Shown: positions 47,358 through 57,135, counted from the stretch's first letter. The stretch is DNA of 64,000 nucleotides from Pseudomonas sp. HN11 (GCF_021390155.1 NZ_CP089985.1:2801001-2865000); one strand, 5' to 3'. The notes: generated by a model from the sequence alone, not told the origin. Made by a program: numbers and translations.

Positions 47358-48686
47358 ATGCAAATCCATAACGTTATCTGGCAAGAAGGCATGTTGCTGA
47401 GGCCGCAGCATCTGCAGCACAACAGCCGCTATTACCAGCAGCAACTCAATCGTACTCGTCTCCTGGGCAGTGATGCCTGGGGGTTCCTGACGTTGGACGT
47501 TGATGTGCAGTACCTCAATCTGGGCAAGATCGTTGTCAACCAGGCCAGCGGAGTGCTGCCGGATGGAAGTCTGTTCGAACTGAGTGGCGCCATGGAACCC
47601 CTCGTATTGCAGGTGCCTGCCACTTCAGGAAAGCAAGCTGTTTACCTGGCGTTGCCGCTGGCGACTGACAATCAGGTTGAAGTACGAAGGAAAGAACAAA
47701 GCGATGTAGTGGCGCGGTACGTCGCCTGTGAGACAGAGATCGGCGACTCCAATGCCGGCGTCGATTCCCGTTGCCAGATCAACTGCGCGCGCCCGGATTT
47801 GAGGCTGATGTTGGGAGAGCAGCCCAGTGATCCTTTCTACGTCAAACTCCAGGTCGCCCAGGTGCTGGATTCGACCCACGAAGGCGGCGTGAGACTGGAC
47901 GCGGATTTCGTACCGACGTTCATCTATCTCCAAGGCTCAGGATATGTGTCGTCCTGCGTCAAGGAGGTGGTCAGCCTGCTAGCGGCCCGTGGAGATGCCA
48001 TCGCCTCACGCATTCAAGGTACCGGGGCTTCTGCCGGGGCGCAGGTCGGCGACTTTCTGATGCTGCAGTTGATCAATCGTGCGGAGTTGATATTGCGTCA
48101 CTACCTGAGCCAGGCCCAGGTCCGCCCTGAGTCGTTGTATCGGGAGTTACTGTCGATTCTCGGCGAACTTTCGACGTTCGCCAGCGACAACAAACGCGTG
48201 CAGTTGGCGGTGCACTATCAGCATGGCGATCAGGGGGCGAGCTTTCGCGGGCTGATGGAGGGACTTCGCACCGTATTGTCGCTAGTGCTGGAACAACATG
48301 CCATCGAGCTGACGCTGCAACAGCGTCAATACGGCGTGCTGGTTTGTCCGATAAGTGACCTCAAGTTACTGGGCACTGCGACGTTCATCCTGGCCGCCAC
48401 GGCCCAGTGTGACTCCGAGGAGCTGCGCCATCGCCTGCCAGCGCATCTCAAGATCGGGCCGGTGGAACGCATCCGCGAGTTGGTAAACCTGCACCTCGCA
48501 GGCATCAGGGTCACGCCGCTGCCGGTGGCGCCACGGCAGATCCCTTTTCATGCCGGCAAGACCTATTTCATGCTTGAGCTGAGTCCCCGTGACGTCACGC
48601 AGCTGGAGCAATCGGGCGGTTTTGCCTTCCACGCCAGTGGTGAATTCGCCGAGCTGCAACTCAACTTCTGGGCTATCAGGAACTGA
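47358..48686 (+). CDS. tssK: Type VI baseplate-membrane connector TssK
   Basis: This 442-residue protein begins with the invariant HNVIWQEGMLLRPQHLQ motif of TssK and has the C-terminal GKTYFMLELSPRDVTQLEQSG domain that binds TssL/TssM. The start at 47358 has GGAGG 6 bases upstream, so the upstream frame is rejected. It bridges the baseplate wedge to the membrane complex. Confidence 0.96.
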   Translation: MQIHNVIWQEGMLLRPQHLQHNSRYYQQQLNRTRLLGSDAWGFLTLDVDVQYLNLGKIVVNQASGVLPDGSLFELSGAMEPLVLQVPATSGKQAVYLALPLATDNQVEVRRKEQSDVVARYVACETEIGDSNAGVDSRCQINCARPDLRLMLGEQPSDPFYVKLQVAQVLDSTHEGGVRLDADFVPTFIYLQGSGYVSSCVKEVVSLLAARGDAIASRIQGTGASAGAQVGDFLMLQLINRAELILRHYLSQAQVRPESLYRELLSILGELSTFASDNKRVQLAVHYQHGDQGASFRGLMEGLRTVLSLVLEQHAIELTLQQRQYGVLVCPISDLKLLGTATFILAATAQCDSEELRHRLPAHLKIGPVERIRELVNLHLAGIRVTPLPVAPRQIPFHAGKTYFMLELSPRDVTQLEQSGGFAFHASGEFAELQLNFWAIRN

Positions 48687-48691
48687 ACGTC

Positions 48692-49555
48692 ATGACTATG
48701 GACAGTGAATACTCTCAGGACGAAAAAACCGTGTTGCTTGAGCGTGATGGGCTCTGCCCGGCGCATGGCGCCGTCACGGACTTTGCGTCACCGCCACGCT
48801 TCGAGCAACTGGAAGACCGGATGATCTATAGCGCTCATCTGTCGGGCGCACAGAGCTTCAACGTGGGCCCCAACATCTTGTTGTCCGCAGCGTGGGAACT
48901 CTTGTTGCAGGTTGTCCAGCTCAAAGCCAGCCCTGGCCGGGAAAGCCTGCAGGCGCTGAATGACCAACTTTCCTCGAGCGTCGACGCATTTGAGGCACGT
49001 GCCTTGCACTTGGGGGCTGAGAGCAGTCAAGTGATGTCGGCGCGCTATGTGTTGTGCTGCGCCATCGATGAGGCTGTGGTTACCACGCCCTGGGGCAGTC
49101 GCAGTGATTGGCCGAAGACGAGCCTGTTGAGTCGGTTTCACAACGAAACCTTCGGCGGCGAAAAGTTTTTCCAACTGCTGGAGCGTTTATCTCGCGACCC
49201 CGTCAAGCATGTGGCGATGCTGGAGCTTATGTACTTGTGCGTATCGTTGGGATTCGAAGGCAAGTACCGCGTCATGGAGCGCGGAAGGGCGCAGCTTGAA
49301 TCCGTACACGATGCGGTGTACCGACAGATCAGGCATGTACGAGGGGACCGGATGCCGGTCTCCACTTCGTCAGAGACGGGTAAGGCCGCTCAACCGCGGG
49401 TCCGCATTGTGTCCACAGTCGGTGTCGCCATTGGCACATTGATCTGTTTGTTCGTGATGTATTCAGGGTTCGCCTGGGTGCTGGGCCAGCAGCGAATGAC
49501 GGCTTTGCAGTCCCTCCAACCTTTGGTATCAGGCCCGTCTCGGGCGCCCTTGTAA
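48692..49555 (+). CDS. tssL: Type VI inner-membrane protein TssL (DotU/IcmH)
   Basis: This 287-residue protein has a cytoplasmic DotU domain (LLSAAWELLLQVVQL, RYVLCCAIDEAVVTTPWG, FHNETFGGEKFFQLLERL, YLCVSLGFEGKYRV) and one C-terminal membrane segment (VGVAIGTLICLFVMYSGFAW). No peptidoglycan-binding domain follows, so the binding role must lie elsewhere. It is in the usual place before tssM. Confidence 0.96.
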   Translation: MTMDSEYSQDEKTVLLERDGLCPAHGAVTDFASPPRFEQLEDRMIYSAHLSGAQSFNVGPNILLSAAWELLLQVVQLKASPGRESLQALNDQLSSSVDAFEARALHLGAESSQVMSARYVLCCAIDEAVVTTPWGSRSDWPKTSLLSRFHNETFGGEKFFQLLERLSRDPVKHVAMLELMYLCVSLGFEGKYRVMERGRAQLESVHDAVYRQIRHVRGDRMPVSTSSETGKAAQPRVRIVSTVGVAIGTLICLFVMYSGFAWVLGQQRMTALQSLQPLVSGPSRAPL

Positions 49556-49570
49556 CACTGGGAGCAGTGA

Positions 49571-52500
49571 ATGAACGCATTTTTCAAGGGCGTGGGCACA
49601 GTGCTGCGCAAAAGTTGGGTATGGAGCTTGCTGCTGGTGTTGTCCAGTGCGCTGTTGGTGTGGTTTTTTGGACCTTTGCTGGCGGTGGACGACGTCCGTT
49701 TCTGGCAGGGCTCTACCGCCCGTTTGTTGACCATCAGCGGTTTATTGTTGCTGTGGGGACTGGCGATGGTCGTGGTAGGCGCACGGCGAAACGTTCGGCT
49801 GAATCAGTCCGAATACCGCGAGCGTCATCAACGGCAGGCACTGATCAACAATGAAACGATGCAGGTGCGAGGGCGTTTCAAGGAGGCCCTGCAGACGCTG
49901 AAGACATCTCGTCGCTACGGCGAGCGTAGCGAGCGATGGCGCAATGAATTGCCCTGGTACCTGTTGATTGGCGAGCGGGGCAGTGGCAAGACCAGCCTGT
50001 TGGCCGCATGCGGGTTACAGGCGCCCCTTGACCGGGCTGAAACGTCGCCCGCGGGCGCGACCCCTCACTGCACCTGGTATTTTGCCGAGGAGGCCGTGAT
50101 GGTCGAGGTGGCGGGTCGCTACCTGGACCAGCCTGACCGTTCGTTGGATTCGGCAGGGTGGATGACATTGCTGGGCTTGCTCAAGTCGCGGCGCAGGACA
50201 CAGCCACTCAATGGGGTGGTAGTGACCTTGCCAGTCGATACGCTGTTGCGCAGTAATGAACACGACCTGGAGTTTCACGCGCGTCATGTGCGTACGCGCT
50301 TGCAGGACATCCAGCAGGCACTGCATGTGGATGTGCCGGTTTATCTGGTGTTGACTCAGGCCGACCGGTTGGCCGGATGTGTCGAATTCTTCGATGCGCA
50401 ACAGGGTGAAAGCACAGAAGATGTGTTGGGCGGGCGACTGGACGTAGGCACCGCCAGCATTGATATCGCGCAAGTACACGCAGCATTCGAGGCGTTGCTG
50501 CAACGCTTGGGCCGCGAGCTGATCCCACGCTTGCATCAAGAGCGGAACCTTGAGCGTCGAGGCCGGATGCTGGATTTTCCTCAGCAACTCGCACGCATCG
50601 GCGACCGCATGTGCCTGTTTATCGAGACCGCATTTTCCGCCCATCGCTACCAGCGTGTCAGCGGGTTGCGCGGGTTCTACCTGACGTGTGCGAAGACTGG
50701 CGATGTGCGCCCACACTTTGCCGAAAGGTTGTTGAACCGAGTGATTTTTGCCGAGGCAGACCTTGCCGGGTTGCATGCCCCGGAGCGGCAACGCATACGC
50801 CGTCGCCATGGGGTGTTGGCGCTGGCCGCGGCAGTTGTCATCAGCGCCGCGGGGGCGTTATGGATGCACAGCTATGCATTCAACCACCAACGACTGGCGC
50901 AGCTGCTGGAATTGATCAAACCACAACCCTCCACCGCGCCCGGTTCGGATGAGCGCCAGGCATTGTTGGTGTTGTTGGACAGTCGCCGGGCGGCGACAAC
51001 AATCTTCCCACCCGTGACAGAGGTTCGTTGGTTTGAGCGGGCCGGCTTGTACCAGGGGCACGCGAGTGGCCCGCTGTTGGTCGAAGCCTACGAAGAAGCC
51101 TTGCGTCAGCAATTGCTGCCATACGTGACCACCCTGCTCGAGGAGCAAGTGCGAGCGAGCCTGGGAGACCGCGAGCTGCTGCTGAGCAACCTGCGCGCCT
51201 ACCTGATGCTCAGTTTGCGCGAGCGGCGCGATACGACGTGGTTGGCAGAGCACATGGCCGGCCAGTGGGCGGGAGATATGTCTGCGCAAAACCGCCTGAA
51301 TCAACACTTTGCGCAGCTTCTCCAGCAGGCGTTCCTGACGCCGTTGAATGATGAGTTGATCACTCAGGCTCGCCAGGTATTGCGCGGTGAGTCGCTGGCG
51401 GAGGTAGTCTACCGGACGCTACGGGAGCAGGCGCGGAACCTGGAGCCTTACCGTCTGGCTGAAGGCCCTGCGTTTTCCAGGGTAGAGCCGGCCATTCCGG
51501 GTTTCTACACTAAAAAATACCTGCAGTTTTTCGAAAAGCAGGGCCTTCGGATGGTCAATGCCATTGCCCAGGATAACTGGGTACTGGGGGAAGCTATCGA
51601 CCTCAATGCCACGGATTTGCGCAGGTTGATGCTGGAGTTGGAGCAACGCTATTTCAGTGAATATGCTGATGTCTGGAGCAGCGCCCTCGGGCAAATCAGG
51701 CTGTTACAGAGTGACAGTCTGCGCCACGGAGCGGATCAGATTGCCAGCCTTACCTCCGCTCAGTCGGCATTGATGCAGTTGCTGCAGCAGGTACGTGAGA
51801 ACACGCGATTATTGCCGATTCAGGAACGGATTGAAGCAGTGAGCCAGCAGGTTGCCGAGTTGGGCGCTTCCCCCTCCAGCGTGCTGATCAGAACGGCGCT
51901 GCCGGATACATCCCGGCGTGCATTACAGCGCCGATTCGAGCCATTGCATCAGCTGCTCGACGAAGCGCAAAACCCAAACGACGAGCTGACGCAAGTACTG
52001 CGCTTGCTGAATGAGCTGCACCTGCAGTTGTCGTCACTGAGCCGGGAGAGCTCGCCCCAGCAGGCAGCGTTCAAGTTGGCCAGGCAACGCATGGATGGCC
52101 AGCAGCCGCTACTGGGCAATCTGCGTGATTCGGCCGCTCGTTTGCCGCAGCCGCTCAAGGGATGGTTCGAAGGTATTGCAGAGCAAAGCTGGAGCCATTT
52201 GCTCGATGACGCCTATGGATATGTGAATCAGCGTTATCAAAGTGAGGTCTATGGCTTTTATGCGAAGGCGATTCAGCGCCGGTACCCGTTCAATGCCCAT
52301 GCCGGCAGTGACGTTGCCCTGGGTGATTTCCAGGCATTCTTCAAGCCGCGGGGGACCCTGGAGCGTTTTTATGACGGCTACCTGCGGCCTTTCGTCAGTG
52401 TTGAGGGCAGTCGCTACCGATTGCGTGGCCTGGAGGGACACAGCCTGCCCATGTCGCGTTCGTTGCTGGACCAACTGACCAAGGCCCAGGTCATTCGGCA

Positions 52501-52921
52501 AGGCTTCTTCACTGAAGACCACGGTGATTGGGCCGTCCGGTTCACGGTGGCGCCCTACAGCCTGGACCAGGCTGTCAGCCGGGCGACGCTACGGCTGGGC
52601 GATCAGCAGTTGGAATACCGTCATGGCCCGATCGTGCCGATGGCGTTCCATTGGCCGAACGAGGCGCACAATGGTCGCAGCAGCCTGGTACTGGAGCGCG
52701 GCGCGGAGCGGCCGCTGGGCATCGAAAAAGACACTGGTGCCTGGTCGTTGTTTCGGTTGATCGACCTGATGCACAGCGAGCCGGCGAGCGGAAGGGACGC
52801 GCAGATAATCAAGGCTGAACTGGCCGGCCTGCGTGCCAATTACCTGCTGACTAGCCAACGCAACTCCAACCCGTTCCAAATGACAACATGGCGTACCTTC
52901 CGCCTGCCGGAGCAATTGTGA
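49571..52921 (+). CDS. tssM: Type VI inner-membrane protein TssM (IcmF)
   Basis: This 1116-residue protein has two N-terminal membrane segments (about residues 12-32 and 45-65), a cytoplasmic NTPase-like domain with Walker A IGERGSGKTSLLAAC (about residue 134), a third membrane segment near 420 (HGVLALAAAVVISAAGALWM), then a large periplasmic part that contacts TssJ. The intact Walker A suggests ATP binding. It ends in TTGTGA, which overlaps the phosphatase start. GGGAG precedes the ATG. Confidence 0.97.
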   Translation: MNAFFKGVGTVLRKSWVWSLLLVLSSALLVWFFGPLLAVDDVRFWQGSTARLLTISGLLLLWGLAMVVVGARRNVRLNQSEYRERHQRQALINNETMQVRGRFKEALQTLKTSRRYGERSERWRNELPWYLLIGERGSGKTSLLAACGLQAPLDRAETSPAGATPHCTWYFAEEAVMVEVAGRYLDQPDRSLDSAGWMTLLGLLKSRRRTQPLNGVVVTLPVDTLLRSNEHDLEFHARHVRTRLQDIQQALHVDVPVYLVLTQADRLAGCVEFFDAQQGESTEDVLGGRLDVGTASIDIAQVHAAFEALLQRLGRELIPRLHQERNLERRGRMLDFPQQLARIGDRMCLFIETAFSAHRYQRVSGLRGFYLTCAKTGDVRPHFAERLLNRVIFAEADLAGLHAPERQRIRRRHGVLALAAAVVISAAGALWMHSYAFNHQRLAQLLELIKPQPSTAPGSDERQALLVLLDSRRAATTIFPPVTEVRWFERAGLYQGHASGPLLVEAYEEALRQQLLPYVTTLLEEQVRASLGDRELLLSNLRAYLMLSLRERRDTTWLAEHMAGQWAGDMSAQNRLNQHFAQLLQQAFLTPLNDELITQARQVLRGESLAEVVYRTLREQARNLEPYRLAEGPAFSRVEPAIPGFYTKKYLQFFEKQGLRMVNAIAQDNWVLGEAIDLNATDLRRLMLELEQRYFSEYADVWSSALGQIRLLQSDSLRHGADQIASLTSAQSALMQLLQQVRENTRLLPIQERIEAVSQQVAELGASPSSVLIRTALPDTSRRALQRRFEPLHQLLDEAQNPNDELTQVLRLLNELHLQLSSLSRESSPQQAAFKLARQRMDGQQPLLGNLRDSAARLPQPLKGWFEGIAEQSWSHLLDDAYGYVNQRYQSEVYGFYAKAIQRRYPFNAHAGSDVALGDFQAFFKPRGTLERFYDGYLRPFVSVEGSRYRLRGLEGHSLPMSRSLLDQLTKAQVIRQGFFTEDHGDWAVRFTVAPYSLDQAVSRATLRLGDQQLEYRHGPIVPMAFHWPNEAHNGRSSLVLERGAERPLGIEKDTGAWSLFRLIDLMHSEPASGRDAQIIKAELAGLRANYLLTSQRNSNPFQMTTWRTFRLPEQL

Positions 52922-53631
52922 ACCTGGCGTACTCTTGGCGAAGCGCCGGACGCACTGCGCAAGGCAAGAGCCGAGCGCGCAACGAGGATGCGTTCCTCGA
53001 TTGCCCGCAGCGGGGTTGTTGGGCAGTGGCGGATGGCATGGGTGGCCATCATGCCGGGAATGTGGCCAGTCAAAAGGTGGTTAACAGCCTTGCGGCACTG
53101 TCAGGCCAAGGGGGCCTTGATGAGCGGATCGAGGCCGTCCGCTGCTGCCTGAAAGGCCTCGACAGGCAATTACAGCCCGACGACGGCCTGGCAGGCATCA
53201 TGGGCAGCACGGTGGTTGCGTTGTTGCTTGGACACAAGCGCGCGGCGTGTATCTGGGCAGGGGACAGTCGATGCTATCTCTGGCGAGGGCAGCGCCTGTA
53301 CCAGTTGTCCCGTGACCACTCCCTGCAGCAGCAACTGATGGATACCCAGCAGTTGAGCCCCGGACTGGCCCGCGCTCACCCGGACGCCCGCGCTTTGACC
53401 CGGGCAATTGGTGCCCGACAGCCCCTGAGCCTCGAGATACTTGAGCTGCGCCCTCATCCTGGGGACGTATTTTTGCTGTGCAGTGACGGCGTATACCAGG
53501 GGCTCAGCCATAGGGAATTGGGGCGTGCCATGAGTGTGGGCACGCCACGGCAAGTGGTGGACCAGGTGTTTGGCGACGTGTTGCGTGGGCCCGCGCGGGA
53601 TGACCTCACTGCCGTGGTGATCCAGCCATGA
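52918..53631 (+). CDS. PP2C-type protein phosphatase of T6SS (PppA/Stp1)
   Basis: This 237-residue phosphatase has the metal-binding motifs SRARNEDAFLD, WAVADGMGGHHAGNVAS, GDSRCYLW, LLCSDGVYQGLS and RDDLTAVVI. It reverses threonine phosphorylation by the kinase encoded next. I chose GTG at 52918, overlapping the tssM stop, with GGAG 6 bases upstream; the ATG at 52888 would add ten residues inside tssM. The gene is coupled to the kinase by an ATGA overlap. Confidence 0.92.
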   Translation: MNLAYSWRSAGRTAQGKSRARNEDAFLDCPQRGCWAVADGMGGHHAGNVASQKVVNSLAALSGQGGLDERIEAVRCCLKGLDRQLQPDDGLAGIMGSTVVALLLGHKRAACIWAGDSRCYLWRGQRLYQLSRDHSLQQQLMDTQQLSPGLARAHPDARALTRAIGARQPLSLEILELRPHPGDVFLLCSDGVYQGLSHRELGRAMSVGTPRQVVDQVFGDVLRGPARDDLTAVVIQP

Positions 53632-54473
53632 AGGCGGTAGAAGGCCTGCCGAACCTGCTCGCGGGGCGCTATCAACTTGAGCGAATCCTTGGCACTGGAG
53701 GCATGGGGGTGGTCTATCGCGCTCGAGACCTGTTGCATGAGGCGTTCGGCGAACCCGACTGTCGTGTGGCGCTGAAGATGTTGGGCGAGACCCTTTCTGC
53801 CTCCACCGACGCCCATGTGTTGCTGTACAGCGAATTCGCCCTGACGCGCAGCCTGCTACATGAACACGTAGTCCGCGCGTTTTCTTTCGAGGTCGATACA
53901 GTCCACAAACGGGCATTCTTCACGATGGAAGTGATGCGCGGCCTGACCCTGGACCGCCTGCTCCCGCAGTGGCCGCTAGGGCTGGCGTGGCAGGCGTTGC
54001 AACCCATGGCCCTGCAGTTGCTGGATGCACTGGCTTACACCCATCGGCAAGGTGTACTGCATGGCGATGTAAAACCCGCGAACATCATGGTGGGGGAACA
54101 GGGATTGCGCTTGTTCGATTTTGGCTTGGGCCACGCAGAGGCGCAGGCAAGGGTCGGTTTACCGTGCTTGAGCCGCAATCGCCTGAATGCCTGGACGCCT
54201 GCCTATGCGGCGCCGGAACTGATCGCCGGAGAGCTTCCGTCAACCAGCACCGATGTGTACGGGGTTGCCTGTGTGCTCTATGAGCTGGCTGAAGGACGCC
54301 GTCCCGGCGAGCGCCAATGCAATCAGCGATTATCCCGGCCCAGGCACCTGCCCAGGCACTGCTGGCCTACGCTGTGTTCAGCCCTGGCGATGGATCCCGA
54401 ATATCGAACCGTATGCGTGGCCGAACTGCGTGAGGCGCTTGCGGGCCGGCGTCGTTGCTGGTCTTTGGGGTAG
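53628..54473 (+). CDS. Ser/Thr protein kinase of T6SS (PpkA/Stk1-like, short form)
   Basis: This 281-residue kinase has the Gly loop LGTGGMGVVYRARD, the ATP-binding Lys in VALKML, the catalytic loop VLHGDVKPANIMV (HGD in place of HRD), the metal-binding DFG in LFDFGLGHAE, and the APE-like YAAPELIAGELPSTSTDVYG. It is a kinase domain only: no membrane anchor or vWA domain as in the 1032-residue PpkA of HSI-I. That matches the short Stk1 of HSI-II. It is the last gene of the T6SS operon. Confidence 0.9.
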   Translation: MKAVEGLPNLLAGRYQLERILGTGGMGVVYRARDLLHEAFGEPDCRVALKMLGETLSASTDAHVLLYSEFALTRSLLHEHVVRAFSFEVDTVHKRAFFTMEVMRGLTLDRLLPQWPLGLAWQALQPMALQLLDALAYTHRQGVLHGDVKPANIMVGEQGLRLFDFGLGHAEAQARVGLPCLSRNRLNAWTPAYAAPELIAGELPSTSTDVYGVACVLYELAEGRRPGERQCNQRLSRPRHLPRHCWPTLCSALAMDPEYRTVCVAELREALAGRRRCWSLG

Positions 54474-54477
54474 CGGG

Positions 54478-54807
54478 TCAACCGGCCAGGTCATGCAACT
54501 GGCAATACTCGTCCCAGCTCAGGCCTGCCATCTGCGCCACTTCCTTGTGCACTTCGAGGCGCTGGGCTTCAAAGACTTCGCAGGATTCGCTGGTCAGTTT
54601 GAGGGTCAATTCCCAGGCAAACAGGCCCTGGCGTTCGGCTTCCGCTTCGAAGGCTTCATGCAGCCGTTCGGCGCGGTAGTGCGCAAGCGTTTCGCCCTTG
54701 GCTTGGGCGGCCAACGGATTCAGGGTGTTGAGTTCGGTGGCTATGGCGGGGTGTTCGTCAAGAAATCTGTCCAGCGCGCGCTGGTGGTTATCACCGGGTT
54801 GTGACAA
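54478..54807 (-). CDS. DUF6388 family protein
   Basis: This 109-residue protein begins SQPGDNHQRALDRFLDEHPA and contains the helical segment ERLHEAFEAEAERQGLFAWELTLKLTSESCEVF, resembling Pseudomonas proteins of DUF6388. The start is a TTG at 54807, supported by GGAG 7 bases upstream; the longer frame to 54852 also starts with TTG but its AGGA lies too close. It is convergent with and abuts the T6SS kinase gene. The function is unknown. Confidence 0.75.
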   Translation of the reverse strand: MSQPGDNHQRALDRFLDEHPAIATELNTLNPLAAQAKGETLAHYRAERLHEAFEAEAERQGLFAWELTLKLTSESCEVFEAQRLEVHKEVAQMAGLSWDEYCQLHDLAG

Positions 54808-55059
54808 GGGGTTACTCCAGAGGATGGTCAGGTCAGGGTCGTGTTCAGACAATCCTCATTGAAGCAGATTCGGCGATTGGTCCGGGTCAGAAAATTCGAT
54901 TATTTGGAAAAGTCGGGGAATCGCCTGTCATCGACTGCGCAAATTCACCGAGATGAATGGCAAAAGGCTTTCACTCACCGTGCCAGGACGTGTAGCGTTA
55001 GCCCAATGTTTCCGGCCCTGCCTTCCAGGGACAGTGGGCGATGGGCAGAGGGATGAGTC

Positions 55060-57135
55060 ATGACGCAAACGCTGTTCAAGCTTTTCTTCACTCAACGTTT
55101 GGCCGCTTTGGCCAGCACGGAGTCGTTGCGAGCGATTCGTGAAGGGCTGTTGTGGATCCTGCCGTGCCTGCTGGTGTCGGCGAGCTTTCTGATCCTCTCC
55201 GAATGCGCGCGTGTACTTGGCTTCGACCTGCGAGTGGTGACGTTTCTGGCCGGCTTGCATAATCAGATCAGCTCCGTGATCCCACTGCTCGTGGCCGCTT
55301 CCATTGGCTACATGCTGGCGATCCAGTACCGCCTGCCGCAACTGCCCGTGGCGTTCCTATGCCTGGCCCATGTGGTGGTGGCGACGTTTGTCCTGCGGGA
55401 CTATCCCCGGGCTTCGGCCACCTTCGTGCTGTTCATTGCCATCGCCTCGCCGTTGCTGAATGTGCCGACCATTGCCTGGCTGCACCGTTACCGTTGGACT
55501 CGGCTGGTGAACGAAGATTTGGTGGGTCACAACCTGCGCGGCACGATCAATATGGTAGTGCCGGGTGCCATCACCGCTCTGGCATTGGTGGTGGTGCTAT
55601 CTGTGTTGTTGCAAGTGCCCTACGTGGTGCAACTGCAGGGACCCCAGGTACTCGATGCACTGGAATCGCCCTATGGCAGCGGTCTATTTGTGACCCTGAT
55701 GAATTCGCTGCTGTGGTTTTTCGGCATTCACGGTGTGTACGCCATGCAGCCGCTGTTCGATGTGCTGGACCAGGCCGTGGTCCTGAACAATGCGGGATTG
55801 GCGGCGGGGGAGCCCATCAGGTATCTGTTGAACAGCGGCCTGTTGGGCAGTTTTGCGTTTATCGGTGGTTCGGGCGGTGCGTTGTGCCTGTTGCTGGCGA
55901 TCCTGCTGTTTTCCAAGAGCCAGTCCATGCGCCTGTTGGCGGTGGCGAGTTTGCCGCTCTCACTGTTCAACGTCAGTGAAGTGCTGTTGTTCGGTTTGCC
56001 GATCATCCTTAACCCGCGTTTGTTCATACCGTTTCTGATTGTGCCGGCCTTGAATGCCATGGTGGCGTTGACGGTGGTGCAGATGGGATGGGTGTCACCC
56101 GCGGTGGTCAGCGTACCGTTCACGGCCCCCGTGCTCCTGAATGCCTACCTCAGTACCCACGGCGACCTGGCGGCAGTGGCGCTGCAACTGGCTTTACTGG
56201 GCCTGGGCACCCTGGTCTATGCGCCGTATGTGCGCGCGATCCATCGCCAGGCTACCGAAGGTGGCACGGTGTACCTCAAGTCCTTGGACATGACCTTCCG
56301 GGGCCTTGAGGAAAAGGGCCGCCTGCGCGAAATGGATCCGGTACTTGCTTCCCACACAACCCTGGTGCGCCAGGCCACTGAACTGAACCGCATCCAGCAG
56401 ATCAGCGACTACGAGTTTTACCTCGAATTCCAGCCGCAGGTGTCGTCCCGAACCGGGCTGTGTACCGGTTGTGAAGCGCTGATGCGTGCCCGTGATGCCC
56501 AGGGTACGGTGCATTCGCCCTGGGAGTTCCTGCAATGGCTGGCCCAGGCACGGTTGATGCCGGATGTGGATGTGTGGGTGGCGTCTCAGGCGGTTCGCCA
56601 ATATCAGAAGTGGCAAAAACTCGGCTTTACATTGCCGATGACCATCAATATTTCCAGCGCAACTCTGACCGACGCCGCCTATGGTGAGCGCCTTGTGGAG
56701 ATCCTGGCCCAGGCCCATGGGCAGGTGTCGGTGGAAATCACCGAAGACGCGCTGGTGAGCGATATCCAGGTCACGCGCCAAACCATCCAAAAACTGCAAG
56801 CCATGGGCGCCAAAGTCTACATCGATGACTTCGGCACCGGGTTTTCCGCCTTGAGTTACCTGCACCAGTTTCCGGTGGACTACATCAAGATCGACCGCAG
56901 TTTCGTGTTGGCTCAGCACGACCCCAAGGGCGCTCAGGTCATGACCGGCATGCTGCGTTTTTGTGAGGCGCTGAACCTGGGGGTCGTGGTGGAAGGGGTT
57001 GAGACGGCCGAGCAGTTGGCCTTCCTGAATACGGGCACTGAAATGATTATCCAAGGCTGGTATTTCAGCAAGGCACTGCCAGGCGATCAGTTACCGGACT
57101 TTGTGCGTGAGCGCGCCGCCCTGGCGCAGGCCTAA
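55060..57135 (+). CDS. PTS EIIC-like membrane domain fused to an EAL c-di-GMP phosphodiesterase
   Basis: This 691-residue protein has an N-terminal PTS EIIC domain (about residues 15-380) with about 8-10 membrane segments and the LLWFFGIHGVYAMQ and PLSLFNVSEVLLFGLPI motifs of cellobiose/chitobiose-type EIIC. A cytoplasmic EAL domain follows (about 440-685). The EAL catalytic residues are kept: GCEALMR, NISS, VEITEDAL, IDDFGTGFSAL, DYIKIDRSF, VEGVE and QGW (for QGY). So sugar binding may gate c-di-GMP hydrolysis. No EIIA, EIIB or HPr is nearby. GAGGG lies 7 bases before the ATG. Confidence 0.85.
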   Translation: MTQTLFKLFFTQRLAALASTESLRAIREGLLWILPCLLVSASFLILSECARVLGFDLRVVTFLAGLHNQISSVIPLLVAASIGYMLAIQYRLPQLPVAFLCLAHVVVATFVLRDYPRASATFVLFIAIASPLLNVPTIAWLHRYRWTRLVNEDLVGHNLRGTINMVVPGAITALALVVVLSVLLQVPYVVQLQGPQVLDALESPYGSGLFVTLMNSLLWFFGIHGVYAMQPLFDVLDQAVVLNNAGLAAGEPIRYLLNSGLLGSFAFIGGSGGALCLLLAILLFSKSQSMRLLAVASLPLSLFNVSEVLLFGLPIILNPRLFIPFLIVPALNAMVALTVVQMGWVSPAVVSVPFTAPVLLNAYLSTHGDLAAVALQLALLGLGTLVYAPYVRAIHRQATEGGTVYLKSLDMTFRGLEEKGRLREMDPVLASHTTLVRQATELNRIQQISDYEFYLEFQPQVSSRTGLCTGCEALMRARDAQGTVHSPWEFLQWLAQARLMPDVDVWVASQAVRQYQKWQKLGFTLPMTINISSATLTDAAYGERLVEILAQAHGQVSVEITEDALVSDIQVTRQTIQKLQAMGAKVYIDDFGTGFSALSYLHQFPVDYIKIDRSFVLAQHDPKGAQVMTGMLRFCEALNLGVVVEGVETAEQLAFLNTGTEMIIQGWYFSKALPGDQLPDFVRERAALAQA

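Noticed and set aside
54841..55056. Open frame of 71 codons between the DUF6388 and EIIC-EAL genes
   Set aside because: No RBS, odd composition and no recognisable domain; the region is probably only a promoter.
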